DNA of 64,000 bases from Massilia litorea (GTDB lineage: Bacteria > Pseudomonadota > Gammaproteobacteria > Burkholderiales > Burkholderiaceae_D), in NCBI RefSeq assembly GCF_015101885.1, contig NZ_CP062941.1:3658001-3722000 (forward strand), given 5' to 3'. The notes under the pieces were generated by a model that was not told the DNA's origin, did no database searches, and was given only the letters and a program-made list of their open reading frames with translations. The position numbers were made by a program, and so were the translations under genes. Below are positions 17,795 through 27,927 of this stretch, piece by piece; position 1 is the stretch's first letter, and the number at the start of each line of letters is the position of its first letter.

Positions 17795-19627
17795 ATGCAA
17801 TCCACTATCCTGAACCGCCGCGACATCGACTTCCTGCTCTACGAATGGCTCGATGTCGAGTCGCTGACCAGCCGCGAACGCTACCAGGACCACAGCCGCG
17901 AAACCTTCAGCGCCGTCCTGGACACGGCCGAGCAGATCGCGACCGACCTGTTTGCCACGCATAACAAGCTAAGCGATGCCAACGAGCCGCACTTCGATGG
18001 CGAGCGCGTCGCCATCGTCCCGGAAGTGAAGACCGCGCTCGACGCATTCTGCGCGGCCGGCTTCATGGCGGCCGGCCATGACTACGAATACGAGGGCATG
18101 CAGCTCCCCTACCTGGTCACGAAGGCGGCCGGCGCCTGGTTCACGGCAGCCAACGTGGCGACCTCCGCCTACACCTTCCTCACCATGGGCAACGCGAACA
18201 CCCTGCTGAAGACGGCGACGCCGCGCCAGGTCGAGCGTTTTGTGCGGCCCCAGCTGGCCGGGCGCTTCTTCGGCACCATGTGCCTGTCCGAGCCGCAGGC
18301 CGGCTCCAGCCTGTCCGACATCACGACCCGCGCCGAGCCCGATCCCGTCGAGGGCCCGGAGGGCGAGCGCCAGTACCGCCTGCGCGGCAACAAGATGTGG
18401 ATCTCCGCCGGCGAGCATGAGCTCAGCGAGAACATCGTGCACCTGGTGCTGGCCAAGATTCCCGGACCGGACGGCAAGCTGATCCCGGGCGTCAAAGGCA
18501 TTTCGCTGTTCATCGTGCCGAAGTACCTGGTGGGCGAGGACGGCGCGATCGGCGAGCGCAACGACATCGCGCTGGCGGGCCTGAACCACAAGATGGGCAA
18601 CCGCGGCACGACCAACTGCCTGCTCAATTTCGGCGAAGGCAAGTTCACCCCAAGCGGGAAAGCCGGCGCGATCGGCTACCTGGTCGGCGAGCCGCACAAG
18701 GGCCTGGCCAACATGTTCCACATGATGAACGAGGCGCGCATCGGCGTCGGCCTCGGCGCGACCGTGCTCGGCGTGACCGGTTACCTGCACGCGCTCGACT
18801 ACGCGCGCAACCGTCCGCAGGGACGCCATCCCGCCGAGAAGGATCCGGCAAAGCCGCAGGTGCCGATCATCGAGCACACCGACGTGCGCCGCATGCTGCT
18901 GGCCCAGAAGGCCTATACGGAAGGCGCGCTGGCGCTGATCATGTACTGCGCGCGCCTGGTCGACGAGCAGCGCACCGGCGCGTCGCCCGAGGCCCAGGCG
19001 CGGGCAGGCATGCTGCTCGACTTCCTGACCCCGATCGCCAAGTCCTGGCCATCGCAGTGGTGCACGGAGGCCAACAGTCTCGCCATCCAGGTCCACGGCG
19101 GCTACGGCTACACGCGCGAATACAATGTCGAGCAGTTCTACCGCGACAACCGCCTCAACCCGATCCACGAAGGCACGCACGGCATCCACGGCCTCGACCT
19201 CCTCGGACGCAAGGTATCGATCCAGCAGGGCGCCCTGTTCAAGGCGGTCAGCGAGGAGGTGGCGGCGACGGTGGCGAAAGCACGTGCGGCCGACGCTTCG
19301 GACTTGACCGCCCATGCCGGCCAGCTCGAGGCCCTGTGGGCGCGCATCGGCCAGGTGACGGCGACGCTGTACGCCGCCGGCGACATGAACAAGACCCTGG
19401 CCAACGCCAGCCTGTATCTGGAAGCGGTCGGGCATGTGGTGATCGCCTGGATGTGGCTGGAACAGGCCCTGGTGGCGGCGCGCCACCAGGACGACGACTT
19501 CTACCGCGGCAAGCTGCAGGCCTGCCGCTATTTCTTCAACTGGGAGTTGCCGAAGTCCGCCCAGCAGCTCGACCTGCTGGAGACCATCGACACCACGACG
19601 CTCGACATGCGGGATGCCTGGTTCTGA
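17795..19627 (+). CDS. Acyl-CoA dehydrogenase, long form (about 600 residues)
   Basis: This 610-residue FAD-dependent acyl-CoA dehydrogenase is of the long proteobacterial type, with an N-terminal extension and an extra C-terminal domain. The FAD/substrate signature CLSEPQAGSSLSD lies near residue 165 and KMWISAGEHE near 200. The catalytic-base region IHEGTHGIHGLDLLGRK places the likely catalytic Glu at about 459. Such enzymes start beta-oxidation of medium- or long-chain acyl-CoAs. An AAGGGA site precedes the ATG. The next gene starts within its stop codon (TGATG), implying translational coupling. Confidence 0.9.
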   Translation: MQSTILNRRDIDFLLYEWLDVESLTSRERYQDHSRETFSAVLDTAEQIATDLFATHNKLSDANEPHFDGERVAIVPEVKTALDAFCAAGFMAAGHDYEYEGMQLPYLVTKAAGAWFTAANVATSAYTFLTMGNANTLLKTATPRQVERFVRPQLAGRFFGTMCLSEPQAGSSLSDITTRAEPDPVEGPEGERQYRLRGNKMWISAGEHELSENIVHLVLAKIPGPDGKLIPGVKGISLFIVPKYLVGEDGAIGERNDIALAGLNHKMGNRGTTNCLLNFGEGKFTPSGKAGAIGYLVGEPHKGLANMFHMMNEARIGVGLGATVLGVTGYLHALDYARNRPQGRHPAEKDPAKPQVPIIEHTDVRRMLLAQKAYTEGALALIMYCARLVDEQRTGASPEAQARAGMLLDFLTPIAKSWPSQWCTEANSLAIQVHGGYGYTREYNVEQFYRDNRLNPIHEGTHGIHGLDLLGRKVSIQQGALFKAVSEEVAATVAKARAADASDLTAHAGQLEALWARIGQVTATLYAAGDMNKTLANASLYLEAVGHVVIAWMWLEQALVAARHQDDDFYRGKLQACRYFFNWELPKSAQQLDLLETIDTTTLDMRDAWF

Positions 19628-20229
19628 TGGAGCCGCTTGTCATGGACAGATTCACGCTCAACGACATCGAGATCGGCGCGCGCCTGGTCGAGGCGCTGGT
19701 GCACCACCTGAAGAAGAACGGCGCCGCGCCGATCGCGTATGCCGAGCTGCTCGAGCTGGGACGCTTCCTCGATCCGAAAGATGCGGCCATGGACCGCGCC
19801 GAGGTGCTCGGCATCGGGATGAAGCTGCGCTTCGTGGCCGAGTTTTGCAGGCAGAACGGCTATCCGGACCTGGCCTGCCTGGCGGTGCATCCGGCCACCA
19901 TGCGTCCCCTTGCCTGTGAGGGCGATTGGGACACGGCGCGCCAGGCTGTCGCCGCTTTCGACTGGACGCCGGCCCTGGCCCGCCTGCCCGAGTACGCGCA
20001 AGCCGCGCGCGCCGCGGTGCCGGTGCGCTTCAAGCCACGCAAGGAGCGTCCGGCCGAAGTGTCCTGGTATGCCTGGTTTTGCGCGCACAGGGAGGCATGC
20101 AAGAACATCGGCTCGGGCGACAAGAGGGAGGTCGTCAACCTGGTGATGGCGGGACTCGACCCCGAAACGGCGCTGCGCCGCTTCCTGGCCGCGAAGGCGG
20201 CCTTCGAGGCGGCCTCACCGGCGGCCTGA
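19627..20229 (+). CDS. Hypothetical protein coupled to the acyl-CoA dehydrogenase
   Basis: This 200-residue soluble protein has its ATG (19627) overlapping the TGA of the acyl-CoA dehydrogenase gene. An alternative ATG at 19642 (MDRFTLNDIEIG) would give 195 residues. No signal peptide or membrane segment is seen. The sequence is rich in Ala, Glu and Arg, with a conserved-looking core VSWYAWFCAHREACKNI and a C-terminal segment VVNLVMAGLDPETALRRF. I do not recognise a family. The coupling suggests a role linked to the dehydrogenase, for example a partner or accessory protein, but this is only inferred from position. Confidence 0.6.
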   Translation: MEPLVMDRFTLNDIEIGARLVEALVHHLKKNGAAPIAYAELLELGRFLDPKDAAMDRAEVLGIGMKLRFVAEFCRQNGYPDLACLAVHPATMRPLACEGDWDTARQAVAAFDWTPALARLPEYAQAARAAVPVRFKPRKERPAEVSWYAWFCAHREACKNIGSGDKREVVNLVMAGLDPETALRRFLAAKAAFEAASPAA

Positions 20230-20250
20230 GCCGCCTTCCGGCCCGGCGGA

Positions 20251-21003
20251 TCAGTTCAGGACGCCGACGACGACACTGGCCTCGTCGATGGACGCCATTG
20301 CCGGGCGTCCGGCTTTGAATGCGCCTCCGGCAGCGGCAAACCCGACCAGCTGGACGCCGCTTGCCAGGCGCAGCGTGACTTCGCCGCCGCTCGCGGACCG
20401 GCCCGCACGCACGATCTCCCCAGTCATTACGTTGTCCGCAGCCGACGCTTCGATGCAGTCGGCGACCCGCACGGCCGTCGCCTTGCACAGCGCCAACACC
20501 TCGCGCCCCGGCTCCAGCCCCAGCAACTCGACGCTTTCCCGGGTAATGCGCGCATGCAGGGCGCTGCCGTCGACCAGCAGCAGCTGCACGCGGACCTGGC
20601 CCTTGTACGCCTTGATCGTCCCGACCCTGCAGGGAAACTGGTTGCGCATGCTGGTGCGCAGTGCCAGGGCCGCGCGGCCGCTGGCGTCGCCGTGCTCGAA
20701 GCTGTCGAGGATGCGCCGGCGGGCGCGCGCCATCTCGTCGGCCGCCTCCAGCACCCGACGGCCGGCCGGGGTGATGGTCGCGCCGCCGCCGCCGCTGCCG
20801 CCCACCGCTTTTTCCACCAGCGGCGTGCCGGCCAGGTTGGCGAGCGTTTCGAGGGCCTGCCAGGCAGCCTTGTAGCTGACGCCCGCTTCCCGCGCGGCTT
20901 CGGAAATGGAGCCGGCCTGGCCCACCCGGCGCAGGATGTCGATGCGCTTGTCGCCGGCCTGGAAGCCGAGCACTTCATTCAGCGGGAGAGTGTGCTTGCT
21001 CAT
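20251..21003 (-). CDS. modE: Molybdate-responsive transcriptional regulator ModE
   Basis: This 250-residue regulator has an N-terminal winged helix (residues 18-75, with GSISEAAREAGVSYKAAWQA typical of the LysR-type fold in ModE) and two Mop/TOBE molybdate-binding domains. The Mop signature TSMRNQ lies at 117-122, and a second domain occupies the C-terminal third. ModE represses molybdate uptake when molybdate is bound. It is divergent from modABC, and two matching inverted repeats lie in the 108-base gap, one 31 bases from its own start, so it probably also controls itself. Confidence 0.93.
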   Translation of the reverse strand: MSKHTLPLNEVLGFQAGDKRIDILRRVGQAGSISEAAREAGVSYKAAWQALETLANLAGTPLVEKAVGGSGGGGATITPAGRRVLEAADEMARARRRILDSFEHGDASGRAALALRTSMRNQFPCRVGTIKAYKGQVRVQLLLVDGSALHARITRESVELLGLEPGREVLALCKATAVRVADCIEASAADNVMTGEIVRAGRSASGGEVTLRLASGVQLVGFAAAGGAFKAGRPAMASIDEASVVVGVLN

Positions 21004-21033
21004 CCTTCCATGGTAGCAGGGCGAAGCGGCACA

Positions 21034-21852
<819 letters not shown>

Positions 21853-21854
21853 CC

Positions 21855-22538
21855 ATGCCCATCGAGATGGAAGCCCTGCAGGCCATCTGGCTGACGGTCA
21901 AACTGGCCGCCTCGACCACCGCGCTCCTGCTGCTGCTTGCCACGCCCCTGGCCTGGTGGCTGGCGTGGACCGGCTCGCGCTGGCGGGTTCCCGTCTCGGC
22001 CCTGGTGACGATGCCGCTGGTGCTGCCGCCATCCGTCCTGGGCTTTTATCTGCTCGTCGCCCTCGGCCCGGACGGTCCGGTCGGCCGGCTCACCGAAGCG
22101 CTGGGGCTGGGCGTGCTCTCCTTTACCTTCAGCGGCCTGTTGATCGGTTCCATCGTCTACTCGCTGCCGTTCGCCGTCCAGCCGCTGCAGCATGCCTTCG
22201 AGGCGATGGGCAGGCGGCCGCTGGAGGTGGCGGCCTCGCTGGGCGCTTCGCCGGTCGACGCCTTCTTCAGCGTCGCGCTGCCGCAGGCGCGCGGCGGCCT
22301 GCTGACCGCCGCCATCCTCAGCTTCGCCCATACGGTCGGTGAATTCGGCGTCGTGCTCATGATCGGCGGGAATATCCCGGGCCAGACGCGCGTCGTCTCG
22401 ACGCAGATCTACGGCTATGTCGAGGCGATGGAATACGCGTCCGCGCACTGGCTGGCCGGCGGCATGCTGCTGTTCAGCTTTGCGGTGCTGCTCGCGCTCG
22501 CCGGGCTGCGCCGTCACGATGCGCGGGTGCTGCCGTGA
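21855..22538 (+). CDS. modB: Molybdate ABC transporter permease
   Basis: This 227-residue inner-membrane permease has five to six hydrophobic helices. The permease EAA loop is visible as [25 protein letters not shown], split here near residues 130-150, and ends with [19 protein letters not shown], strongly conserved in ModB. The start is ATG 21855, two bases after the modA stop; an upstream extension in the same frame overlaps modA and is not used. The modC GTG start overlaps its stop (GTGA). Confidence 0.93.
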   Translation: MPIEMEALQAIWLTVKLAASTTALLLLLATPLAWWLAWTGSRWRVPVSALVTMPLVLPPSVLGFYLLVALGPDGPVGRLTEALGLGVLSFTFSGLLIGSIVYSLPFAVQPLQHAFEAMGRRPLEVAASLGASPVDAFFSVALPQARGGLLTAAILSFAHTVGEFGVVLMIGGNIPGQTRVVSTQIYGYVEAMEYASAHWLAGGMLLFSFAVLLALAGLRRHDARVLP

Positions 22539-23617
22539 CGGGCGAACTCCAGGTCCGCCTGTCGCTGCCGCGTGCGGATTTCACGCTGGACGTCGACCTG
22601 CGCCTGCCCGCCAGCGGCATCAGCGTGCTGTTCGGGCCATCGGGCTCGGGCAAGACCAGCGTGCTGCGCTGCGTCGCCGGGCTGGAGAAGGGACGCGGCG
22701 CCCGCATCGTCGTGGGCGAGGAAGTCTGGCAGGACGACGCGGCCGGCGTCTTCCTGCCGACCCACCGGCGTGCGCTCGGCTACGTGTTCCAGGAGGCGAG
22801 CCTGTTCGCGCACCTGGACGTGCAGGGCAATCTCGACTACGGCCGGAAACGCAGCCGTTCCCCCGGAGCGGCGCGCACGCTGCAGGACGTGGTGGAACTG
22901 CTTGGCATCGGCCACCTGCTCGGGCGCCGCGTCGCCGGCTTGTCCGGCGGCGAGCGCCAGCGGGTGGCCATTGCGCGCGCCCTGGCGGCCATGCCGCGCC
23001 TGTTGCTGCTCGACGAGCCGCTGGCCGCGCTGGACGCGGCGCGGCGCCAGGAGATCCTGCCCTGGCTGGAAAAGCTGCGCGCCGAACTGAAGCTGCCCAT
23101 GCTCTACGTGACGCATGCCGTCGACGAACTGGCGCGGCTGGCCGATCACGTGGTCGTGCTCGAGCAGGGGCGAGTGAAAGCGGCCGGTCCCGTCGACGAA
23201 GTGCTGTCCGCCATCGATGCGCCCGGCGTCGCGGGCGACGAGGCCGGCGCGCTGGTTCACGGCGTGGTCGCCGAGCGCAGCGACCAGTGGCAGCTGGCGC
23301 GCGTGGACTTCGACCATGGCTCCTTCTGGCTGCGCGACAGCGGGATCGCCGTCGGGCGCCAGGTGCGCTTGCGGATACTGGCGCGCGACGTCAGCCTGGC
23401 CACGTGCGAGCCGCTCGGTACCAGCATCCAGAACCATTTCCCCTGCATCGTCGAGTCGATCGCGCCGGACACGCATCCGTCGCAGGTGCTGGTGCGGGTA
23501 CTGTGCGGGCATACCGCGCTGGTGGCCCGGATCACGCGGCGCGCGCTGGCCGGGCTGGACCTGAAGGCGGGCGGGCCGGCATGGGCGCAGGTGAAATCGG
23601 TGGCCCTGCTGTCCTAG
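22535..23617 (+). CDS. modC: Molybdate ABC transporter ATP-binding protein
   Basis: This 360-residue ATPase drives molybdate import. The Walker A motif GPSGSGKTS is at 34-42, the ABC signature [15 protein letters not shown] near residue 144, and Walker [13 protein letters not shown] just after. The C-terminal third carries a Mop/TOBE regulatory domain with [14 protein letters not shown], which can bind molybdate and give feedback control of transport. It starts with GTG overlapping the modB stop, so translation is coupled. It is the last gene of the operon; 6 bases separate its stop from the convergent gene. Confidence 0.93.
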   Translation: MTGELQVRLSLPRADFTLDVDLRLPASGISVLFGPSGSGKTSVLRCVAGLEKGRGARIVVGEEVWQDDAAGVFLPTHRRALGYVFQEASLFAHLDVQGNLDYGRKRSRSPGAARTLQDVVELLGIGHLLGRRVAGLSGGERQRVAIARALAAMPRLLLLDEPLAALDAARRQEILPWLEKLRAELKLPMLYVTHAVDELARLADHVVVLEQGRVKAAGPVDEVLSAIDAPGVAGDEAGALVHGVVAERSDQWQLARVDFDHGSFWLRDSGIAVGRQVRLRILARDVSLATCEPLGTSIQNHFPCIVESIAPDTHPSQVLVRVLCGHTALVARITRRALAGLDLKAGGPAWAQVKSVALLS

Positions 23618-23623
23618 GCCCGC

Positions 23624-24331
23624 TCAATGCCCCAGCAGCCGCAGGCTGCGCTCCCACTCCTCGCGCCACGCATCCAGGAAGTCGTGGGCGGAAAACGCAC
23701 GCGACAGGCCGCGCAGCGGGACCCGGTAGACATCGTGCAGGCCGAGCGCCAGCACGACGGGGTTCCAGACGATTTTCGACTTCGCCTTTTTCGTGCTCGC
23801 CTTGACGCGCGCGCCGTCGTCGCCGAAGATGCCGCCTCCCTCTGCCAGCAAGGTGTCGAGGTTCAGTTTAACCAGCGGGCCGAAGGCGGCGATTGCCTGC
23901 TCCTTGAAGATGCCGGCCGTCGATTCGGCCGCGGCCTTCGGTTCCGGCTGCGGCTGGGCCGCGCGTTTCAGGGCCTTGACCAGCTTTTCGAGGTCCTTCT
24001 TCTGGAAGCGCAAGGCCTGCAGTTCGCGCCGGAAGCCGGGCGCGGGCAGGGCGGCCACGATCTTGTACGCGTCCTTCGTTCTCGTGATCAGCACGTCCTC
24101 GCTGCCCGCGGCCAGGCGCGCGGTGTCGCCCGCGTAGAAGATCGGCGCGGCATAGCCGCCGTTGGCATCGCCGAACAGCTCCGGATAAGCGGCGTCGTAG
24201 TCGAGCCAGACATAGGGCGTGACTTCGTGTTCGATCAGGCGCGCCAGGGTCCAGGGCGTGCCCGTCTGCTGTTCCAGCCAGTCGCAGCTTTGTTCGAGCG
24301 TGGCGCGGTAGGGCAGGATGGTGATGGTCAT
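23624..24331 (-). CDS. Hypothetical protein coupled to the metallo-beta-lactamase-fold gene
   Basis: This 235-residue soluble protein has no recognised family. The N-terminal part (MTITILPYRATLEQSC) reads into a region with WLDYDAAYPELFGDANGGY. A Lys/Ala-rich linker follows (about residues 105-135), then a C-terminal part with VVLALGLHDVYRVPLRGL and a Trp-rich end. No signal peptide or membrane helix is visible. Its start overlaps the stop of the upstream metallo-hydrolase gene by four bases (ATGA), so the two are translationally coupled and may act together. Confidence 0.6.
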   Translation of the reverse strand: MTITILPYRATLEQSCDWLEQQTGTPWTLARLIEHEVTPYVWLDYDAAYPELFGDANGGYAAPIFYAGDTARLAAGSEDVLITRTKDAYKIVAALPAPGFRRELQALRFQKKDLEKLVKALKRAAQPQPEPKAAAESTAGIFKEQAIAAFGPLVKLNLDTLLAEGGGIFGDDGARVKASTKKAKSKIVWNPVVLALGLHDVYRVPLRGLSRAFSAHDFLDAWREEWERSLRLLGH

Positions 24332-25674
24332 GTGTTGGCTTTCAGCCGGCGCAGCTGCGCGGCTTGATAGGCGCCGAAGGCGTCGTTGAAGAGGCAGCGG
24401 ATCAAGGGGTCGTCGACCAGCTCGGCGGTCTCGAGCTCAAGCTCGGTGGCCGCGTCGAAGCGGCCGTCGTTGATCCGCATGTACATCGAGGTGAGGGACT
24501 CGCCGAGTTCCAGTGCCGCGTACAGTTTGGCGGCCGGGATCTCGGTGGTCCAGGACAGGGGCGCGGCGTCGGCGGCGACCGGGTCGATGCTGTCCCCCTC
24601 GACGCGGTAGTGACGATGCGTGGCCACTCCCTCGTGATCGAAGACGGACAGGCGCCAGATGCGCGGCTGCTCGAAATAGCTTTCCTCGGGCAGTTGCATG
24701 TCGCGGTATTTGTCGAGCAGGCCGGTGCCGCACCAGGCCTTGACCCGTTCGGCCTGCTCTCCGGTCAAGGCGGGAAAGCGGCGCGCGATCTCGCCCGTCG
24801 ATGGCGGCACTGCCTGCGGGTCGCAGGCGTAGTCGACGTCCTGGTCGCCGACGGGCACGACCCAGTCGAGGGCGGGCGCGGGTAGCAGCGCATTCCCGTC
24901 GAGCCGCATCGACACCCCGGGATTCATGCGCACCACGCGCGCAGCCGGCAGCGCGGCTTCGACCTCTTGCTGGAACTGGCGATAGCTGATCGGGAAGAAG
25001 GCCTGGTTGTACCAGGACCAGGGCTCCTGCAGGAACTGGCAGGAACTCGGCACGACGAAACGGGGATGCAGTACCTGCAGCTGCTCGATCCAATGCGGGG
25101 GCAGCGCCGGCGGCGCCGGACTGGCCCGCGAAGGCGACAGCACCTCGATCTCGCGCATGGTCTGAAAGGGCCACAGCACCATGTCCCAGGGACCGTGGCC
25201 GGCCAGCGCCGGCAGCGTGTCCGGGTCGATCCAGGAATCCACGACGTTCAGCACCTTCAGTCCGGCCGCTTCGACCTGGAACATCGAATCGACGTCCGGA
25301 TCCATGGCGATGCGCGGCGTGACCGTGAACGGACCGACGCTCACCGGCACATCGATGCGCAGGGGACGCACGTCGGCGAAACCGAGTGCGCGCACCATGT
25401 CGAACAGTTCGTCGAACAGGCAGTAGATGTGGATCGGCGTCGTGCGCTCCAGCAGGTCGAGGCTGTCGAGCGAGCAGTGGTCGTCGTGGAAGTGGGAGAT
25501 GAAGACGGCGTCGAACCGCTGCCGCCGGATCTGCTCGTGGTCGAAACGCACGGGCGGAAACGCATGGCAGTTGCGGCTGAAGGGATTCTCGAAGATCGGA
25601 TCGAAGGCGATGCGCGTGCCTTCGCAGTCGAAGAGATAGCCGGCGTGCAGGATGCGGGAGATATGAAGCGGCAT
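24328..25674 (-). CDS. Metallo-beta-lactamase-fold hydrolase (UlaG/RomA-like)
   Basis: This 448-residue protein has an N-terminal metallo-beta-lactamase fold. The zinc-binding motif is FISHFHDDHCSLDSLDLL (HxHxDH type, near residues 60-65). The opening ILHAGYLFDCEGTRIAFDP is the usual first strand pair of UlaG-like hydrolases. The C-terminal 200 residues (from about YACDPQAVPPSTG) are an extra domain I do not recognise. There is no signal peptide. Substrate unknown. It is coupled by a 4-base overlap to the 235-residue gene downstream on the same strand. Confidence 0.75.
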   Translation of the reverse strand: MPLHISRILHAGYLFDCEGTRIAFDPIFENPFSRNCHAFPPVRFDHEQIRRQRFDAVFISHFHDDHCSLDSLDLLERTTPIHIYCLFDELFDMVRALGFADVRPLRIDVPVSVGPFTVTPRIAMDPDVDSMFQVEAAGLKVLNVVDSWIDPDTLPALAGHGPWDMVLWPFQTMREIEVLSPSRASPAPPALPPHWIEQLQVLHPRFVVPSSCQFLQEPWSWYNQAFFPISYRQFQQEVEAALPAARVVRMNPGVSMRLDGNALLPAPALDWVVPVGDQDVDYACDPQAVPPSTGEIARRFPALTGEQAERVKAWCGTGLLDKYRDMQLPEESYFEQPRIWRLSVFDHEGVATHRHYRVEGDSIDPVAADAAPLSWTTEIPAAKLYAALELGESLTSMYMRINDGRFDAATELELETAELVDDPLIRCLFNDAFGAYQAAQLRRLKANT

Positions 25675-25691
25675 GGAGAGCGTGATAGTTG

Positions 25692-25715
25692 GGCCGGGGA
25701 GGGCGCTCCCCGGCC
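25692..25715. terminator. GC-rich hairpin between the DUF2076 and metallo-hydrolase genes
   Basis: A perfect 9-bp stem (GGCCGGGGA with TCCCCGGCC) closes a 6-base loop in the 76-base gap downstream of the DUF2076 gene. No T-run follows on either strand, so it may be a weak terminator or a processing structure rather than an intrinsic terminator. Confidence 0.45.
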
Positions 25716-25750
25716 AGGGCGCATGTTAACACGCCGGCCCCGCCGCCAGC

Positions 25751-26494
25751 TCAGCTGAACAGGCCGTCGTCCGATCCGCCGTCATAATTGTCGCCGGCGA
25801 AGTCGTCCGATCCGCTGCCGACATCGTCGAGCAGGGAGTTGCCGGTGCCGCTGTCGACGCTGCTGTCGCCGAGCAGGCTGCTCGCGCTGTCCTGCCCGGC
25901 GCCGCTGTTGTGGAAATCCTCGATCGGCGAGGTCAGCGACGAGAAGGCGTCGTTATTGCCCAGGAAGCCGTTGCCGTCGTGGTTGTGGTGGCCGAGCAGA
26001 TTGCCCAGTCCCTGGAACAGGAAGGCGCCCGCCGCCACCCCGGCCGCGGTCGAGGCGATATTGCCGAGCGCGCCACCCATGCCGCCGCCCGTGCCGCCGC
26101 CCCGGAAGAAACTGCTGGCGCGGTTCATCATCGACGGCTGCTGGTAAGGCTGTTGATACTGCTGTTGCGGATACTGTTGCTGCGGCGCCTGGCCGCCATA
26201 GGCCGGGGTCTGCTGACGGGCGCCGGCGCTGTTGCCCCAGGCATTCGGATCGAGGAATTCGCCGCGCTGCGTTCCACCTTGCAATTGCCGCTGCAGGTCG
26301 GCGATCTCGGCCTTGGCGTTGTCCAGCGCCCGTTGCTGCAAGAGGGCGCGCTGCACCAGCAGGTAGGCGGCATCTGGCTGCATGGCCACGGCCTGTCGGA
26401 TCATGGCCTCGGCCTCGGGATCTTTCGGCAGGTCGCGCGCCTGCACGAGCTGGTTCAGGAAATCCTGCAATAGCTGGGAATCTTGCGGACTCAT
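25751..26494 (-). CDS. DUF2076 domain protein
   Basis: This 247-residue protein matches the DUF2076 layout. A helical N-terminus (MSPQDSQLLQDFLNQLVQAR, with residues 1-80 carrying AAYLLVQRALLQQRAL) is followed by a low-complexity Gln/Pro/Tyr stretch (about residues 105-140). A Gly-rich membrane-like segment (ALGNIASTAAGVAAGAFLFQ) and an acidic Asp/Ser-rich tail complete it. The function is unknown; relatives are periplasmic ligand-binding-like sensors by annotation only. The start at 26494 is supported by GGAGGG upstream; longer starts have no support. It is divergent from the GH1-like gene. Confidence 0.82.
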   Translation of the reverse strand: MSPQDSQLLQDFLNQLVQARDLPKDPEAEAMIRQAVAMQPDAAYLLVQRALLQQRALDNAKAEIADLQRQLQGGTQRGEFLDPNAWGNSAGARQQTPAYGGQAPQQQYPQQQYQQPYQQPSMMNRASSFFRGGGTGGGMGGALGNIASTAAGVAAGAFLFQGLGNLLGHHNHDGNGFLGNNDAFSSLTSPIEDFHNSGAGQDSASSLLGDSSVDSGTGNSLLDDVGSGSDDFAGDNYDGGSDDGLFS

Positions 26495-26652
26495 GGTTTC
26501 ACCCTCCACGTTGGTCGATATGGTCAATATTGCACCAGTTCGGCCAGTTTCAAGCGCGCGGGAGACGGGCAGGTGCAGGACCGGGCGCCGGCAACGGCAG
26601 GCTTGTGGCATGCTGCTTCCGGTTCGGCAACTTCATCGGCAAGGAGACACGC

Positions 26653-27897
26653 ATGGCAAAGCGCCCCGGGATTTTCCCCACATTTTTCCTGTCCGGCTTC
26701 GAATGCTCCAGCTTTAACTGGAAAGAAGGCGTGCGCCGCAACCTGGTCGCGGAAACCGGGCACGACCGCCATGCCGCCGAGGATTACCAGCACCTGGCCA
26801 GCCTCGGTATCGCCGTGGCACGCGAAGGCATCCCGTGGCCGATGGTGGACAAGAGCGGCTGCTGCGACTTCTCGACCCTCGATCCCTATATCGAGGCGAT
26901 GAAGGCGACGAAAATCACGCCGATCTGGGACCTGTTCCACTACGGCTATCCGGACGACCTGGATCCGTTTTCGGACGATTTCGTCACCCGCTTCGCGCAA
27001 TATTGCCGCGCCGCCGCCGAATACGTGACGCCGAAGTTGCGCGGACCCCATTTCTTCACCCCAATCAACGAAATCACCTTTTTCTCCTTCTGCGCCGGCG
27101 AATGGGGCTGGGCCGCGCCCTTCCGCTGCAGCCGCGACGACCGCATGCGCCTGCGGCTGGCGCTGTGCCGGGCCGCGATCGCCGGCGTGAAGGCGATCCG
27201 CGAAGTCGATCCGGAAGCGCGCATGGTGCACATCGATCCGCTGGTGCGCGTAGTCGCCCCGCGCGACCGCCCGGACCAGGTCGAGGCGGCGCGCCATGAG
27301 ACGGAAGAAGATACCTTTCTTGCCTGGGACATCATCAGCGGCCGCGCCCACCCCGAATTCGGCGGCTCTCCCGAGATCCTCGATATCGTCGGCGCCAACA
27401 ACTACGCCTTCGGGCAGATGGAGTACCGCGAGCACGGACCGCATGCGGCGCTGCCGCCGGGCGACGACCGCATCGCCCCGCTGTGCGAAATGCTCGACAC
27501 GGTATGGCAACGCTACCGCCGGCCGATGATCATCGGCGAAACCAGCGGTTTCGGCCACGGCCGCGCCGACTGGCTGAGGGATGTGATGGGGGAATCGCTG
27601 GCGGCGGTGCGCCGCGGGATGGACTTGCAGGGGATCTGCCTGTTCCCGGCGGTCGACATGCCGGACTGGCATACCGGCGAATGGCTGCACAACGGCATCT
27701 GCGACCTGGTCGAGGCCGACGGCGACCTGCGGCGCATTCCCGACGGGGCCTACATCGACGAACTGCGCCGCTGGCAGAAGGAGCTGAACCGGGTCACCGC
27801 GCTGGACGAGGATCCGTACAGCGACCCGGTCGAACTACAGGACGTGATCGATGCGGCCTACCGGCTCAATGTGCAGCCCGATAAAAATTGGAACTGA
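26653..27897 (+). CDS. Glycoside hydrolase family 1-like protein
   Basis: This 414-residue TIM-barrel protein of the GH-A clan is closest in feel to family 1 beta-glucosidases. FTPINEITFF carries the likely acid/base Glu140 (TxNE-type), and RPMIIGETSGFG carries the likely nucleophile Glu296, where classical GH1 enzymes read ITENG. The start has a perfect AAGGAG 7 bases upstream. No signal peptide is seen, so it is probably cytoplasmic. It contains no recognised carbohydrate-binding module, and no sugar transporter lies beside it. A glycosidase is likely, but the substrate and even hydrolytic activity are not certain. Confidence 0.72.
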   Translation: MAKRPGIFPTFFLSGFECSSFNWKEGVRRNLVAETGHDRHAAEDYQHLASLGIAVAREGIPWPMVDKSGCCDFSTLDPYIEAMKATKITPIWDLFHYGYPDDLDPFSDDFVTRFAQYCRAAAEYVTPKLRGPHFFTPINEITFFSFCAGEWGWAAPFRCSRDDRMRLRLALCRAAIAGVKAIREVDPEARMVHIDPLVRVVAPRDRPDQVEAARHETEEDTFLAWDIISGRAHPEFGGSPEILDIVGANNYAFGQMEYREHGPHAALPPGDDRIAPLCEMLDTVWQRYRRPMIIGETSGFGHGRADWLRDVMGESLAAVRRGMDLQGICLFPAVDMPDWHTGEWLHNGICDLVEADGDLRRIPDGAYIDELRRWQKELNRVTALDEDPYSDPVELQDVIDAAYRLNVQPDKNWN

Positions 27898-27927
27898 GGG
27901 ACCGGAACCGCGGGCTGGGCTGAACGA

